A DNA stretch of 64,000 bases. It comes from Cladorrhinum sp. PSN259. Its lineage: Eukaryota; Ascomycota; Sordariomycetes; Sordariales; Podosporaceae. The stretch spans positions 1-64,000 of the forward strand of contig MU867120.1 in NCBI GenBank assembly GCA_033725935.1, given 5' to 3'. The notes under the pieces were generated by a model, which saw only the letters and a program-made list of their open reading frames with translations, did not search any database and was not told where the DNA came from. A program made the translations under genes and the position numbers. Below are positions 1-12,240 of the stretch, piece by piece (within the stretch, counting starts at the first letter, position 1; every line of letters starts with the position of its first letter).

Positions 1-561
1 CCTTCTGGGGTATGGATCAGGTGGTATTTGGAGCTCCGTGGACAGTAGGTTGATTTGGTGAGGGTGTTGATCCACGGCTCTTGTATAGCTAGGACTCCAT
101 TAGAAATAATATATCAACTTCCTTTATGTTTAAAAACAAAAAACAGGTTTTCATTTTTCCTCCTTCGAAAAGCCCATCTTTTTGCTACACAAGTTCTACC
201 ACTCCGCCTCATAGAGGCGCAGCGGTGCATTTCGCCTTCTGACAAAGGAAAAACGGTTCACACGTGATGAAACGCAACCTTGGCTGATATCATTTCGTTG
301 TTGATGATCTCATTGGTCAATGATGTACGACTTGGGTTTCCCGTTTCGGAAACCACTCAAAAACAAAGGAAATTCTGGCTGCCGTCTTTGCCGGAGATGA
401 CGACGAAAACGAGTTAACAGTTATAACCCATCACAATCAGAAACACACAGAGCAACCAGCAATATTTCGTCACACTTCATCAACGGGAAGGTAACAGAAT
501 AAAAAAACGCCCAGTGATATTTCATGTTCCCCGTCATATATCTCATTTCCCTCTTCTGTCA
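1..561. other. Intergenic, no gene seen
   Basis: There is no credible open reading frame with an ATG start here. The right end (about 480-561) should be the 3' untranslated region of the minus-strand alcohol dehydrogenase gene. Confidence 0.6.
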
Positions 562-1807
562 TCACCACTTAAGCACAGCCTTAATAGCCTTTCCACTGTG
601 GCTCTCCTCAATAGCCCGCTCATAATCCTTGAAATCATAGTACTTGATGAACCTGTCCAAGGGGAATAATCCCTTTTGATGCGCCTCAATGAGGTACGGC
701 ACGAACTGTGTAACTTTTGTTAGCATCTACTTATTTCAGTTTCTCAGGGGTAGATATGTTATGTTACTCACCTCGCTCGGCAAACTATCACCCTCACAGC
801 ACCCGACATATTCCTTTCCAAAAGTCAAATGATCCATCACGTCAACGGCAACAGTCTTTCCGGGGCCCGGAGCACCCACCGTGCTCGCCCGTCCCTTGGT
901 CCCCAAGCTATCAATCATCGTCCTGATAACAGCAGGAACACCGGTGGCATCAACAGCGTAATCACACCCGTTGCTCTCGCAAATCTCCCTAATCCTCTCC
1001 ACGACGTTTTCCTTGTCGCCCAAGATTCCATGTGTGGCTCCCAATTCCTTGGCAAGCTCCAGTCTCGACTCCTGCAAATCAACAGCAATAACGATTCTCG
1101 CCTTTCTGATTTTGGCAGCGGCCATGACGGCTGCCATGCCGACGGAGCCAACGCCAAACACGGCGACGGTGCTGCCTTCCTTGACATCCAAGCTGTTCAG
1201 CACGGCACCGGCGCCAGTCTGCATTCCACACCCTAGGGGAGCATATAGCGCCAGATCAGTAGACGCGGGAACCTTGACGACACTAGATCGATGGGCGAGG
1301 GTGTGTCTAGCAAAGGAGCTTTGTCCGAAAAAGGTAGAGTAGATTGGTTCGCCCCCGGGGGCAGTAAGCATAGCTGAGGAACCGTCGGGTCTGGACCCGC
1401 CAAAGTTGCGGTCGTTGAAGGTGTGGCAGTAGGCTGGGTGGCCTGACTTGCAGGCCGGGCAGGTCTCGCAGTGGGTGAAGGAGAGGAGGACCTTGTCCCC
1501 TGGTCGGACGTTGGACACGTCTGAGCCTGTTTGAAGGACTACGCCGCCGCCTAAAATGAAGAAAGAGAGGTTAGGTAAGCGATGACTGAGGGTACGGATG
1601 AAGGCGACACATACCTTCATGACCGAGGACTGCGTTGGGCCTGCATGGCAGAATACCGACTGCGCAGGAGAGATCGGTGTGGCAGAGACCGGAGGCCTGG
1701 ATCTCGACGAGGACTTCGTCAGGCTGGATCTCAGACAAGTAAACGTCCTTGAGGACGAACTTGCCGTTGAGTTCTGGGGCAACGAGGGCGGTGGTTGTGC
1801 GGGACAT
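562..1807 (-). CDS. Zinc-dependent alcohol dehydrogenase, aryl-alcohol dehydrogenase-like (3 exons)
   Basis: Medium-chain, zinc-dependent NAD(P) alcohol dehydrogenase that would interconvert alcohols, perhaps aromatic ones, and aldehydes in the cytosol. Exons by eye: 1807-1615, 1550-772 and 705-562; the introns of 64 and 66 bp both have GT...AG ends. The product is 371 aa, normal for the family. Visible features: catalytic zinc ligands Cys42 (in GLCHTD), His63-Glu64 (GHE) and Cys172; four structural-zinc cysteines at 92, 95, 98 and 106; and the nucleotide-binding GVGSVG at 197-202. The ATG at 1807 precedes a normal MDR N-terminus. The last exon ends in a typical C-terminus (EESHSGKAIKAVLKW). 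The closest look is to benzyl/aryl-alcohol dehydrogenases, but the substrate is inferred. The next gene on the same strand, a P450, lies 1.8 kb away with its own promoter space. Confidence 0.93.
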
Positions 1808-3587
1808 GGTGACGTGTGCGTGTGTATGTGTGTATGTTCTCCTGGGTATCTTGGAACCGTGATTCGTGATAGCTGGTCACTGATTGACTATTCTCTGACG
1901 TATGGAGAGCCTGGGAGACCGCGAAACTCGGAGGAAGCAGATTATCGAGAGCGGTGGATAATTTCTCTTCCCCCCTCCCCTTCCCCCGCATCAACCCTCA
2001 TCCTGGCCCCGGCCTAAAATCGCACCCCCGTCGATTCCCAGTGTTCCATATCCGGTTCGTTCTGACAGGGACTCCAGTACCATCAGCTTGGCAATGTGTC
2101 ATCTTGTCGGCATTGTCTGGATTCTCCCGAGTTCTTTTGCTGTGAACCTTCGGTATGCTGGTAGTCGTCGGTCGGAGTGGTGGTGGGAGGGAGAAATGGT
2201 GATATAAAAATTTATTCGGTTCGGTCTTAGTCTCTTAGGCCCCGGGACTTGGGACGGGATCCCTGACTACCCCACGGGGCATCCATGATTGGCATTTCTG
2301 CAGTGTACACGTACCAGTCCGGTCTTGGGCCGAACACCGTCTCGTCTTGGCCATGTCTTTCTTTTTTCGTAACAGCCGGCAGGAACCTCGGATTGGTTCC
2401 GAGAAATAAGAGTACCCCTTGCGGTAGTATTTGGAGTATGCATACCCTGCCTACCCGACGGAAAGGTAAATCGCGTACATTCCTTGGTAATATTATTGCA
2501 ACCCTAAGCGGCCTGTCCCAGCTGCTTGGGGCAAGAAGCTTTGAGCAAGTGGCAACAATTTGATATCAAATTCCGCACACGTGGGCTGAACACATGCTCT
2601 TTACATCCAGCATATCCCCGGCTACATTGTCGCGAGGCTTTCCCAACTCACCGGCGACGCAAACCGAGAAAAAAGCTCCACGGAATCTCGCAAAGCTGAT
2701 GAATTGGACCAATCGGTCGGGTGCGATTACCGTGCATACGTGTTACGTCATGACACAAATCGCTTTTAGGGCATGGTGGAGGAGCGAGCAAGATGAGCTG
2801 GGGAAATAAGTGGGACTTTGACATCTACCGCAAAAGAAAACTGTCGGGACCAATGTGGGAGAGTACCGGAGAGCTGAGAAGACGCCGACTTTGCGGCGGC
2901 CAGCAAGCCAATTCGTTCCATGATCTTCTGACTTGAGGTTGCAGCGTGCTGAAATGGAGTAGAATTCCAGTGAAATGATGCCAAGTAAAAGGTGCCTCTT
3001 GCTCGTTCCAAGGGGATTATTGGTGGACATAAACTTACTCGTGATACTTTTGCTCTTTTGAGGCACAAAGGACTTGATTCTTTGATTCGTTGACGTGGAG
3101 ACCATTTCCTGAGACCGTTGAGCCTTTTAAGCCCAAAGCATCCGGGTCTTTCGTAATGGTGTCAAAGCAAGACAATGCCAGCCTGTAAAAGGTACGTGTA
3201 TGTCACGAAGAAATCCAAGAAGTTCCAAAAATGGTTATAACGTAGAAAAGAGAGTGCAAAACGCATGTAACAGGAAAAAGAATGGAACATAAACAGTGAT
3301 TTTGGTCAAAAAATTCTTCATTTGACGCCAGTAAATATGCGACAAAATGACTGGCTACCTCCCAAACACCTACACCGGGGCTGATGCATCGTTTCCAAAA
3401 AATAGAATTTGAAAAAAAAGCCCCATTCGCTACAAAAACCCACTCAACAGGCCTGTTGATGATGATGATCCCATACACTCAAAATCCTAGAGTGATATCC
3501 CAATAAAGTACATACAGAAATGTGAAAATAGACACGATAAAAAACAAAAAAAACCTTCATTACATGAAAACAACTCTCAAGGCACGC
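1808..3587. other. Intergenic 1.8 kb, no gene seen
   Basis: This holds the promoter of the minus-strand alcohol dehydrogenase next to 1808 and the 3' flank of the P450 near 3587. A (GT)n-like purine/pyrimidine stretch lies just upstream of the dehydrogenase start (about 1813-1838). The short ORFs at 2743-3105 and 3203-3478 lack family features, and the latter opens with GTG. Confidence 0.5.
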
Positions 3588-5267
3588 TTATGCCTTGCGA
3601 GACTTGGCAGCGCCAAGAGGAGAAGTCTTCCACTGCTTGGTGATAGGGTCAAGGCACTCAGTCTCGGCAGCCTTCCACTCGTCAATGATGATCTGCTTGC
3701 GTGCCTCAGACCGGGGAGTGATGGTGCAGGGGAACTCCTCGGGCTGGCAGACGAAACCCTGAGTGAGCTTCTCCTGGTCTGGAAGGATTGGCTTGCCGTT
3801 AGCGTCAAGAGCAGGAGTAACGTTGAAGCCCCAGAGCATGCGGGAAACACCAAGGAACAAGCTGCGCTCAGCAACGTGGATACCAGGGCAGATGCGACGG
3901 CCAGCGCCAAAGGTGAAGGTATCGCGCTTGGTGTGGTCAGGGTTGGCAGCAGCGTCACCAAGGGACTGGAAGTCGTTCTCGTAGCGATCGGGGTTGAACT
4001 TGCGGGGCTCGGGGTGACGGGCGGGGTCCATGTGGATAGACCAAACATTGTTAACAACAGCGGAATCCTTGGGAATGAAGTAGCCCTCATAGTAGTCGTC
4101 AGCGTTGACAGCGTGGGGAACGGCACCCATAATGGTGGTAGGCATCCAGCGGAGAGACTCCTTGATGATCTGGCGAATGTACTGAAGATCCATCTCATCC
4201 TCCATGGTAGGAAGACGCTTGTCACCAATGACGCGATCAAGGAGTTCCTGAGCCTTCTGCTGAACCTCCGGGTACAGAACCATAGCCTGGACGAAAGCGT
4301 AGAGAGTGCTGGAGGTGGTGTCGGAGCCGGCCTCCAGGAGGGTACCGGAGATGTAGGCAGCCTGGTCGTCATCGAATCCCTCGGCCTTCTGAGCAGCGAC
4401 AAGGTCCTCGGAGAAGCAGCGAGTGATGGTACCGTTGGCAGTGTCCTCCTTGGCCTTGAGCCAGTGGCTGAGGTAGAGAGCCTTCTCCTTCTTGTGAAGT
4501 TCCTTGGCCTTGCGACGAGCGGGGAGGAGGAAGTCGGGGAGGACGCGGAGGATGGGGAAGAAGTCCAAAAGGCCGGCAGCACCAGTCTGGTTAACCTCGG
4601 CAAACTCAGAGAAACCCTCGAAGAGCTGCTTCATCTTCTCATCCTCATAAGTGGGAGTGCGCCAGCCAAAGACCATGGTAGTAGTGAGAGCGTTGGTGTA
4701 ACGGCGAATGTTGTACATGGCGCGCTCGGGCATGGTGATCATCTCGTAAAGCATCTGCTTGTTCTCAAGCATCTGGTAGGGAACGTAGGACTTGGCTGCG
4801 GAAATGTTGAGGAGGGTGTGCACCATCTTACGGCACATGCGCCATCTCGGAGTGTAGCCCATCATGAGAATCCGAAGGTCACCACTGCAGAGGGTCTGGC
4901 CGATGTACATCTCCTGGCGATGCGAGTACATGTTGCTCTTCTTGTCGAGGAGATCCTTGACCGCCTTATCGCTTGAGAGGACGATCATGACCTTAGTTCC
5001 GAGGATCAAACTGTAGACTGGGCCATATTCACGTGCCCACTTCTCGAATTGGAGGTGAGCATCATGAGTGGGCATCTGGGGAAACAAGTCAGCGGTTGCC
5101 ATTTCTCATATTGCTTTTGCAGCTGAGCATACCTGATGAAGGTTTCCAATAATGGGGAGCGTAGGCGGCCCCGGAGGGAAGTTCTTTGGTCGGCGTCCTA
5201 TCGAAAGGAGCTTGACCAAGAGAACCAACCCCACAACAATGGGGAGGATCTGAAGAACAACAGCCAT
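3588..5267 (-). CDS. Cytochrome P450 monooxygenase (2 exons)
   Basis: Membrane-bound, heme-thiolate monooxygenase of the endoplasmic reticulum, needing a P450 reductase. Exon 1 is 5267-5133 (45 aa) and exon 2 is 5075-3588; the 57-bp intron 5076-5132 has GT...AG ends in phase 0. The product is 540 aa, the usual fungal size. Visible: an N-terminal membrane anchor (about 3-22), the proline hinge FPPGPP at about 30-35, the I-helix oxygen-binding AGSDTT at 294-299, the K-helix ExxR (Glu351, Arg354) and the heme loop FGAGRRICPG with Cys441 as axial ligand. The overall look is that of O-methylsterigmatocystin oxidoreductase-like P450s, common in secondary metabolism and xenobiotic breakdown; the substrate cannot be read. 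No terpene, polyketide or peptide synthase lies in the window. A long open frame exists on the opposite strand (3522-4976), explained by codon bias. Confidence 0.95.
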
Positions 5268-5726
5268 GGTGACCGGCGAGTTGTTAAAAAAGGAAACAAA
5301 AAAGTGAACGAAAAGAACGATTGAGTCGAGTTGCTTTCTGTCGGTGTCTGAACAATGTCTCAAAGGAAGGACAGGAGAGGATTCAAGTACTCGCCTGCCC
5401 GCCCGCCAAGTTGGGATGGCAGGTTCTCCGTGATGTCAACGAACCCTGCCGGATCCACAACCCCAGGGTGTTGATTACCGTCGGGGCTGCGTGGGATGAA
5501 CAGGGATGGCCATACCGGGATAGGGGTGCATTAGCCCGCGGCGCGGAGGTGGGATAGTAGTGTTTTGCGGGGGGTGACGATTGGATCCATCGCGGAGTTA
5601 GCAGCGCAACGTGGGAGGCCAGCACAGTGGTGACCTTGTGCCTGTGCCCAAGTAACAAAACCCTACAAACTCCCCAATGCACCCAGTTTATTTCCGTGTC
5701 ACATCGCGAAGACCCGGGATACCTCC
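5268..5726. other. Intergenic 459 bp
   Basis: Promoter and 5' untranslated region of the P450 on the left and the 3' end of the zinc-finger regulator on the right. No gene is seen. Confidence 0.5.
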
Positions 5727-8493
5727 TTATCGCCACTGACTCAGGACTGGCATGCTGATTCCCGGATGTTTCGCTTCAATCGGGCTCGTCGATGCTTCAT
5801 CAACGTTGAACTTTTGGAAGTCTGTTATCAAGTCATTGACCTGGCGCATGCTCGTTTGGTCGTACTTTTCGAGAATAGGTTCAACCGTTTTGGCTTTGCC
5901 ATGAGCACCTGTTAGGTCAGGCGGAGACATGCCCTGGTCACGGTGCATGTCCGATCTTGAGGTGAGCCTGTTTATCAGGAGGCTCCCCAGTAGCCAATAC
6001 TCAGCTGAGTACCTAACGAAACCCATTCTCTTCCACATCGTGTCTGGCATGAGGCTTTCATCGTGCATTAGGCCGTGAGGCCAGCGGCCTGTAGCAGACG
6101 AGTCAAAGCACATCTCCCAGATCGAGATCCAATTCTGCAACGCTTGTCGTATGGGAATAAGCTGGCCCTCAACACCGAACAGATTCTGATGTTGGAATAT
6201 CATGTAATGAATGGCTAGTTGCACATTGTTAAAGGAGGATCTCAAGTGAAACCAGGACGGATTGGCTTACCCGAAACCATGGCGAACAGATTGAGCGGTC
6301 CCAAAGAGGAGTATTGATACTGTAGTTCGGACGACATGGGGCCGCCGCAGAGGGTCTCGATGCCTCGTCGGAGGTAGAGATCGCAGAACGGACTTCCTGC
6401 GTGCATCCACGTGTGGATCTCCTCAAAGCACTCTTCAGCCGTGGCGGCCTGAAAACATGCCTCGGGACTTGCCATGTGCATCTTCATCTCCTTGATGACA
6501 ATGCGGTGGGGGAGATTGTTGAAGATAACAAAGGCGGTGTCGATAAGGAAAATCCACATGAACGTCCTGGTTTCCGTTAGATTTTTGATTTTCCATCACG
6601 ATGTTGCACAAGTTTGACTTACCGAATCAGCTCCTCTCTCACCACGTATTCGATCCAGTTAAATTCATGCTTGAATTGCCTGTGATAGTCGATATGACGG
6701 GCCGTCTCAATTCCCATATCCCTCGCGGCCGAGACAACAGTGCTGAAACGGTGCCGTCGAATTCTTCGTTTACCTGCATCAGTGCCTTCCCAGTTTTGGT
6801 ATAGACAAACAACCACAGCTGCCTGCAGTGCTTGGAGTTTCCGCCGACTTGCGAGTATACTTATTTGGGATGTTATTTCTGGCTCAACGTCTCTGCAGAA
6901 ATCATCGTCTGTGAAAACCATCTCCTCAACACAGTTGAACCACATCTTGGCGTCCTCATTGTCGACCGGATCGGGTGAGACACACGCACCTATTTGTTGT
7001 CAGAAGCAAAATCAATCCCTTGGATTAGATCACTCACCGATGAGAGCCATTCCAGCCAAAAGAATGGATTTGGTAGTAGTTGGGTCGAATGTAGGCTTAT
7101 GAAGAAAGTTGACATTTGGGTGCCACACGGCCCAATACAACTCAATAAACTTGGCAAATCGCGATGGTGTAAAGAACTGGAGGCATCGTTGCTCTAGGGC
7201 CAGGGACCATGTTAAGGTGATGGTGCTGTTCGCTGGTTTTACCGTGACGACATTCTTGATCAGGAGAACGACCTGTTGAAGTTTGATAACGATCGGGTTT
7301 TGAAGCCATAAATTCCAAGAAGAGAGCACCTGCCCTGCTGGCAAACTGCCCACTGTCAACCCGGCGGGGTTTGGTTCTTCGAAAGGCGCAAATAGGGTCG
7401 GACCAGCTCCCAAAAAGTGAGGATGTTGCTGCGCAAGGTACGACCGGTTGAATTCCGCCACAATCTGCTGCCTCTGTTCCAGAGTTGCACATTCAAACGA
7501 CGATACCAGGCCCGTGCGACTGGTGAAATCGTAAAGGAACCCGAACGAATAGCCCCTGTACTCTGAACTGGTAGATGTCGCGCCTGTGCTAAGCTCCCTC
7601 TGGAACGGCTCCCGCTCGTAATCTTGGTCATCCGAACGAGGACCATTGTGTGGGGGAAAATAAGATTGATGCTGTTGTTGCAGATGTTGCGGCTGGTAAG
7701 GTTGTGGATGCTGATGTGATTGCAACAGATGCTGGGGATGAGAATGGTCTGGGCGGCCATGGTGGTCCGAAAAGTCCAAGTTGAGCCAGCCATGGGGCGC
7801 CGGGTGGATTTGAGGTTGGCCGTTCAAGACTGGAAAGGTTGAAACCGCCTCCTGAATCAGAGCGTCCAGATCGTCGTAGGGCACGTCATCGAAAGTGGTG
7901 GTCGAGGATGCGGTGTCGTCGAGATTTGATGAGCGCGTTGAGAGGACCGCAGAGGAGCAAAGGGATTGTGAGTCATCTTGGGCCGGTTCGTTCGACAGCG
8001 ACGGAGCATTTGACTGAAGGGCCGGTCCGAGCGAGGAAATGGAGTTGGTAGGAGCAGGAGTAGGAGTAATCGTGTGCGCAGCTACGGGGGCGGCGGTGGG
8101 AGTGATGGAATAGATGCACTCGACGGACCGCTTCTCGCAGTTGAGGCATGGCTGTGCCGAGTTGCATGCCTTTTTCTGGCGGACACAGCGGTCGCAGGCT
8201 CGTCGTCGACCGGCAGAGGCATTGGAGACGCCGTCGCAGGTCTGGAGGTGACGCTTCAGCACGTCGGTGCGCTGGAAGGAGGCGTTGCAGAGGATGCAGC
8301 GGTGGGGTCGCTCCGACGTGTGCGTGCTGCGATGGCGTTGCAGATGCTCACGTCTCTTGTACGTCTTGAAGCATACGGGGCAGCGGTGGAGACAGGGTCC
8401 TGGGGTGTCAGCCATAACGGGATATCCGGGTTCAGTGGTCAAAGAGAAATCCAAAGGAATGCCATGGTCGGAACTGATGGGAAGAGAAAACAT
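5727..8493 (-). CDS. Transcription factor with C2H2 fingers, Zn2Cys6 cluster and fungal-specific domain (4 exons)
   Basis: Nuclear DNA-binding regulator. Exons by eye: 8493-7038, 6989-6623, 6566-6271 and 6214-5727; introns of 48, 56 and 56 bp all have GT...AG ends and the frame is kept, giving 868 aa. Two zinc fingers lie at the N-terminus (Cys38/Cys41/His54/His58, then Cys66/Cys69/His82 with Cys86 as the likely fourth ligand). A six-cysteine binuclear cluster follows at once (100, 103, 110, 116, 119, 126). A Ser/Pro/Gln/His-rich linker (about 130-300) leads to a long C-terminal region resembling the fungal-specific transcription factor (middle homology) domain. The double-finger-plus-Zn2Cys6 layout is known in filamentous ascomycetes. 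The ATG at 8493 is the first in frame and precedes the fingers. It could control the P450 or dehydrogenase next to it, but nothing in the sequence proves that. Confidence 0.92.
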
Positions 8494-8735
8494 CGATTAG
8501 CCAAATCCCAAGACACTGGGTCGTTGAAAAGTGCGGGGGGTGGGCCGGTTGTGGGGAGAGAAAGGTGGGGAACAACTTGCCCAGAACAGGTCTGGCTCTA
8601 GGGTGGTAGCTAATCGCCGTCCCGCTAATCGACGGGTCTGCCTCCGAACACTGGGTCCAATCCGGAAGGCGGTGAGGCGCGCGACAACCTCACCTCTTTC
8701 CACGGCTTTCCAATGCTAGCTTATTCCCATGCATC

Positions 8736-8984
8736 TCAGCAGTCATATGCGTCATTGGGCATATATTTCTGCAGGAGTTTATGAATTTGGACAGTCGGAA
8801 AATTCTTCAGCATCTCAATCGCCACATTTGCACCACTCACAACTCGCCGCTTGTACCTGCGGAAGCCGGCAGCCAATAGCATGTACAATTTCTCACGGTT
8901 GTTTGTCACGAACGTGCCAACATGTGCCCTATTGGCCTGTTCCAGGTAGCATTCGAGATCTGCATTCTTCGATCGATGCGCCAT
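8736..8984 (-). CDS. Small hypothetical protein, 82 aa
   Basis: An ATG-started 82-codon frame with protein-like composition (mixed charged and hydrophobic, several Leu/Lys/Arg-rich helices, no low complexity). I recognise no family. It lies 242 bp upstream of the zinc-finger regulator's start on the same strand and might be a small gene, an exon or a fragment of an older gene. Transcript data would decide. Confidence 0.3.
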   Translation of the reverse strand: MAHRSKNADLECYLEQANRAHVGTFVTNNREKLYMLLAAGFRRYKRRVVSGANVAIEMLKNFPTVQIHKLLQKYMPNDAYDC

Positions 8985-9143
8985 AATCGGCCAACAGGCC
9001 CTTACAAAGCTTGAATCCGGATATCGAACCCGACAGGAGTCAGGTTGTCAGCTCCTTCGCTCTGCTTTTATGCGCAGCTCATCTCATCCTGGGACGGCCT
9101 CACTTTCCTCCGTCTCTTTTTTTTATTGATCCTTTGCCGATTG

Positions 9144-9660
9144 TTATCTCGGAGATGCAAGCGAACGCTCTCGATGCTCTTGCATCGACTGGTTTCTTCT
9201 TTGGGCTTGATCTTGCAGGATTCGTAGGTCTTGCTCTCTCATTTCCGACATGAGTTTGTTCTGCCCATACTTGTCTTTGTTGCTCTGCGACTCCGCTGCG
9301 GTGTTGTTCAAAGTCGCAACTACTACGCCCTGCCATGATCAAATCGGTCAAGTTTTCGTCTCAAAGAACTCATCTTTAAGCCGCTAGTCTTCGCTCTCTT
9401 GCTGATCGAACTTTGCGGCAGGAGACATTATCTGCGAGTATGCAGGTGCACTTGGGTAGTTTCCGCGATATGATGGTTGACCATTTTCTTCCTGGTAAGG
9501 GCATGGGTCTTGTTCGGATTCTTGGCACAGGATTCGAGTTTGGGCGTCATGAGTGAGTAGGTGGCGTTTGTTGACCGGTTTCTAACTGCATCGCCCCGAG
9601 CGGTGGCGCGCCAACTCAATTCCAGCAATCTGGCCACAAAATTGACATGCCATGTTTACA
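9144..9660 (-). pseudogene. Possible remnant of a zinc-finger / coiled-coil gene
   Basis: Reading the minus strand, an ATG near 9652 opens a short stretch with a CxxC...H...C pattern (CQFCGQIAGIELARH) that stops soon after. A different frame over about 9428-9637 gives a Cys/His-bearing basic stretch. A third open segment (9329-9144), preceded by a usable AG acceptor, reads like a Gln/Glu/Arg-rich coiled coil ending in TAA. The pieces do not join into one clean gene. I take this as a possibly decayed gene or one whose introns I cannot place. Family unknown. Confidence 0.2.
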
Positions 9661-11047
9661 TTCTCGTGTTAAAGGCTTGCTCAAAGAGATTGGAAGACTG
9701 CCGGGAGAGCAGAGACCGAGGTTGCTTATGAGTTCCTTCTTGCTCGCTTTGGAATGTGGTAAAGCCTGAAATTGCCACCGATTGATATCTAGAGTTAGTC
9801 AATCAAGGTCCGACGTTGGGTATTGAACAACATTCTTTCAATACAAGAGTTGACCAAACAAACCTATTCTGTATTGCGCGCTTAAAATCCGAGTCAAAGA
9901 ACTGAATTATCGCTCATCGTCAACTTACTTCACTCGGCACATTCACGCCTTCTCTTGCTGCTTTCATACAAATAAGACAACTAATTTATCTATTTACGTG
10001 TACATGAGGGCTTTCATTATTTGTCCTTCGTTTTCGACGAGCTCGCAGATGACTCGCCCACAGTCTAATCAGGATCATCCTCGGTCTCGTCAGAATTAGG
10101 AGGGCTGGGTCTAAGCTATGGAAGCTTGGATGATTTAAACACAATGGCTGCAAACATAGGTTACTCATCTTCACTTGATTGCTCTTCCTCCAAATTCACA
10201 CCCATTACTCCCTCCTTTGCGTCCGATATCTTGGCTTCCTCTGCTGCTCTCGATATTTACCCCCGCAATTGATTAAACTTCTTTCTCTAGCTCTGCGTTT
10301 AGTATCCCATACTGGCCAGCCATTCATTCCATCGACTCGGCATGCGCAAAGAATGCCGTTTCTCCGAGTCTCCGCCATTCTGGTTGCTGCCTGACAGAAG
10401 ATAAACGTCTCGCCGGCTCGTCTCCACTTGCCCTTCGTGCGATAATTTTGGACCCCGGTCGCTGGGCAAGCGAGTCCGGGGTCACGGCGTCTCCCTCGCT
10501 CTGGGTTTACTGTTGGTCGCCACTCCCGCCTCAGGATGCAAGGTTCTTGGACTGATGCCCAACCTCGAGCCGTCCTCGGCACAGACGGGAATAAGTAAAC
10601 AACCTGCTCTGTTCACGCGCTCAGGGCGGATCCTGGCTGCAGCTTCCAGATCGAGAATATTCTGCCAACATATTATTATTGACAGTTTTATGACAAAATT
10701 CGCATGAAACATTGGGATGTCCTGAAGCCTCGATAAGAATTGGAAGTGGTTAAATAGGCTTCACGTAGACCTCGGTCCCCTTGAGGATGGTGATTTCGAG
10801 TAATATGAACGAGTTCACTTTGGACTAGGTTGGCTGCATACTAGTTCCTGCAGAGACATGTTTTAACTTGGAGTGCCATAGGAGTCTGACTGCGATGAGG
10901 TTTAAGTTTATCTCGTGAATGAAAACATGCGCATCAACACAAAACCATACGTCCTAGGCAGTAGTAACCGAGTCAATTGTGCAAGTATTGAAACATGAGC
11001 AAGTTTCCACAACCTCTCTGCAGCTGAGTCTGGTCTTCCTTTTTTTA
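9661..11047. other. Intergenic 1.4 kb, no gene seen
   Basis: Only short frames with non-ATG starts are found on both strands. The right end is the 3' flank of the GH43 gene. Confidence 0.45.
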
Positions 11048-12076
11048 TCACTCAACAACACCAACAATCCCATCAACCCCAATAACCCATTCCGCCTCAT
11101 ACATGCACCTGCCCGCAGGACAATCAGCATGAAACACCATTGCGCCGCCTCCCCCATCATTCTCAACAACAATCGCACTGGCGCCCCCGGGCGAGACAAA
11201 TCCAAAATCCTCCCTCTTCTTCCCAATCAGCTGTCCCCTCCTCTCATAAGGGCCTTTTACTCCTCTCTGGGAAACAGCATACTTGACATCGTACTCGTCC
11301 GAGTTCCAGCAGTGACTACTATAAAATAGCACCCACTTAGCCCCACACCCACCACCACCACCACCACCACCACCAACCTTGACCAACGACGGCGCCTCGA
11401 TTAACGGTCCGTCTACTTCCGGATCTCGATCTAGCACCTCGATCGCTTCCCCTATCTTTGTGATGCCATCTTTTGCGTCGACCTGCTGTAATCTAAACGG
11501 AGTCGGCTCGCCGGGCGGTACGCCATTCCCGCACAATCCTCCGGGCCCCTTTGCCGAGCCGTCGACTTTGTATATCACCCACCTGGTTCCTTCTTCTCTG
11601 TCGTAGAAGCCCGAAGCATCTATGGCGCCTCCTTCCGACGCCGGACAAGCAAAGGGTTCTTCTTCTGCCGTGTACGGACCGAGGATGGATGATGTGTTTG
11701 AGACGGCGACGCCGACGCAGTGGTACTCGGAGCCAGACAAGAGACCGGAGTAGTACATGACCCAGGTCTGCGTAGCGTTTATAAAGTGGATGTCGGGCGC
11801 CCAGATGCGTGCGGCGGTAGAGTTGACCCATTTCCCTGGGACGGGGAGGAGGTCGGTTTGAGGGAGATATTCCCATTTGGACGGGTTGGCGCCGGGGAAG
11901 GACGATGACGATGCGACTTGCACGTGGATTGTGTTAGATTGTGTCGCAAAGGCGTACCATTTCTGGGTGAAGGGGTCGTATGTTACTGATGGGTCGGGGA
12001 AGTCGAGGTTGCCGAGGGTTTCCAAAGGCGTGGGGGTCGTGAACGGGAGGAAGAGCATGATGAGATGTAGTAACAT
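11048..12076 (-). CDS. Secreted glycoside hydrolase family 43 (arabinanase/xylosidase-like)
   Basis: Single-exon protein of 342 aa that should cut arabinose- or xylose-containing plant polysaccharides outside the cell. I chose the ATG at 12076 because it starts a hydrophobic signal peptide (MLLHLIMLFLPF...) directly before the five-bladed-propeller domain; the frame stays open further upstream but without signal-like sequence. GH43 active-site candidates are Asp28 in FPDPSV (general base), Asp153 in IDASGF (pKa modulator) and Glu227 in LIEAPS (general acid). WAPDIHF at about 92-98 is also typical. Nine glycines in a row (235-243), coded by a GGT/GGC run, sit just after the catalytic Glu region and are unusual for this fold; length may vary between strains. 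Substrate specificity cannot be read. Confidence 0.9.
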   Translation of the reverse strand: MLLHLIMLFLPFTTPTPLETLGNLDFPDPSVTYDPFTQKWYAFATQSNTIHVQVASSSSFPGANPSKWEYLPQTDLLPVPGKWVNSTAARIWAPDIHFINATQTWVMYYSGLLSGSEYHCVGVAVSNTSSILGPYTAEEEPFACPASEGGAIDASGFYDREEGTRWVIYKVDGSAKGPGGLCGNGVPPGEPTPFRLQQVDAKDGITKIGEAIEVLDRDPEVDGPLIEAPSLVKVGGGGGGGGGCGAKWVLFYSSHCWNSDEYDVKYAVSQRGVKGPYERRGQLIGKKREDFGFVSPGGASAIVVENDGGGGAMVFHADCPAGRCMYEAEWVIGVDGIVGVVE

Positions 12077-12240
12077 CTTAGTGGTAAGTGGGCATTTAAA
12101 GACTTGGTGTGTGACTATAATGTGAGTCTGGATCTTTGTATTATGAAAAATCACGGCGTGGGTGTTAATCTGGGCGTGAGCGTGTAATGCCAGCTTTATA
12201 GAATGTTTTGCCTGTTTTTCTCTGTTGAAATCAAGGCTGA

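Noticed and set aside
3522..4976. A 484-codon open frame on the plus strand opposite the P450 gene
   Set aside because: It begins with a non-ATG codon and mirrors the P450 exon. G/C-rich third positions keep the antisense frame open. Its Leu/Val/Gly/Ser-heavy text has no motif.
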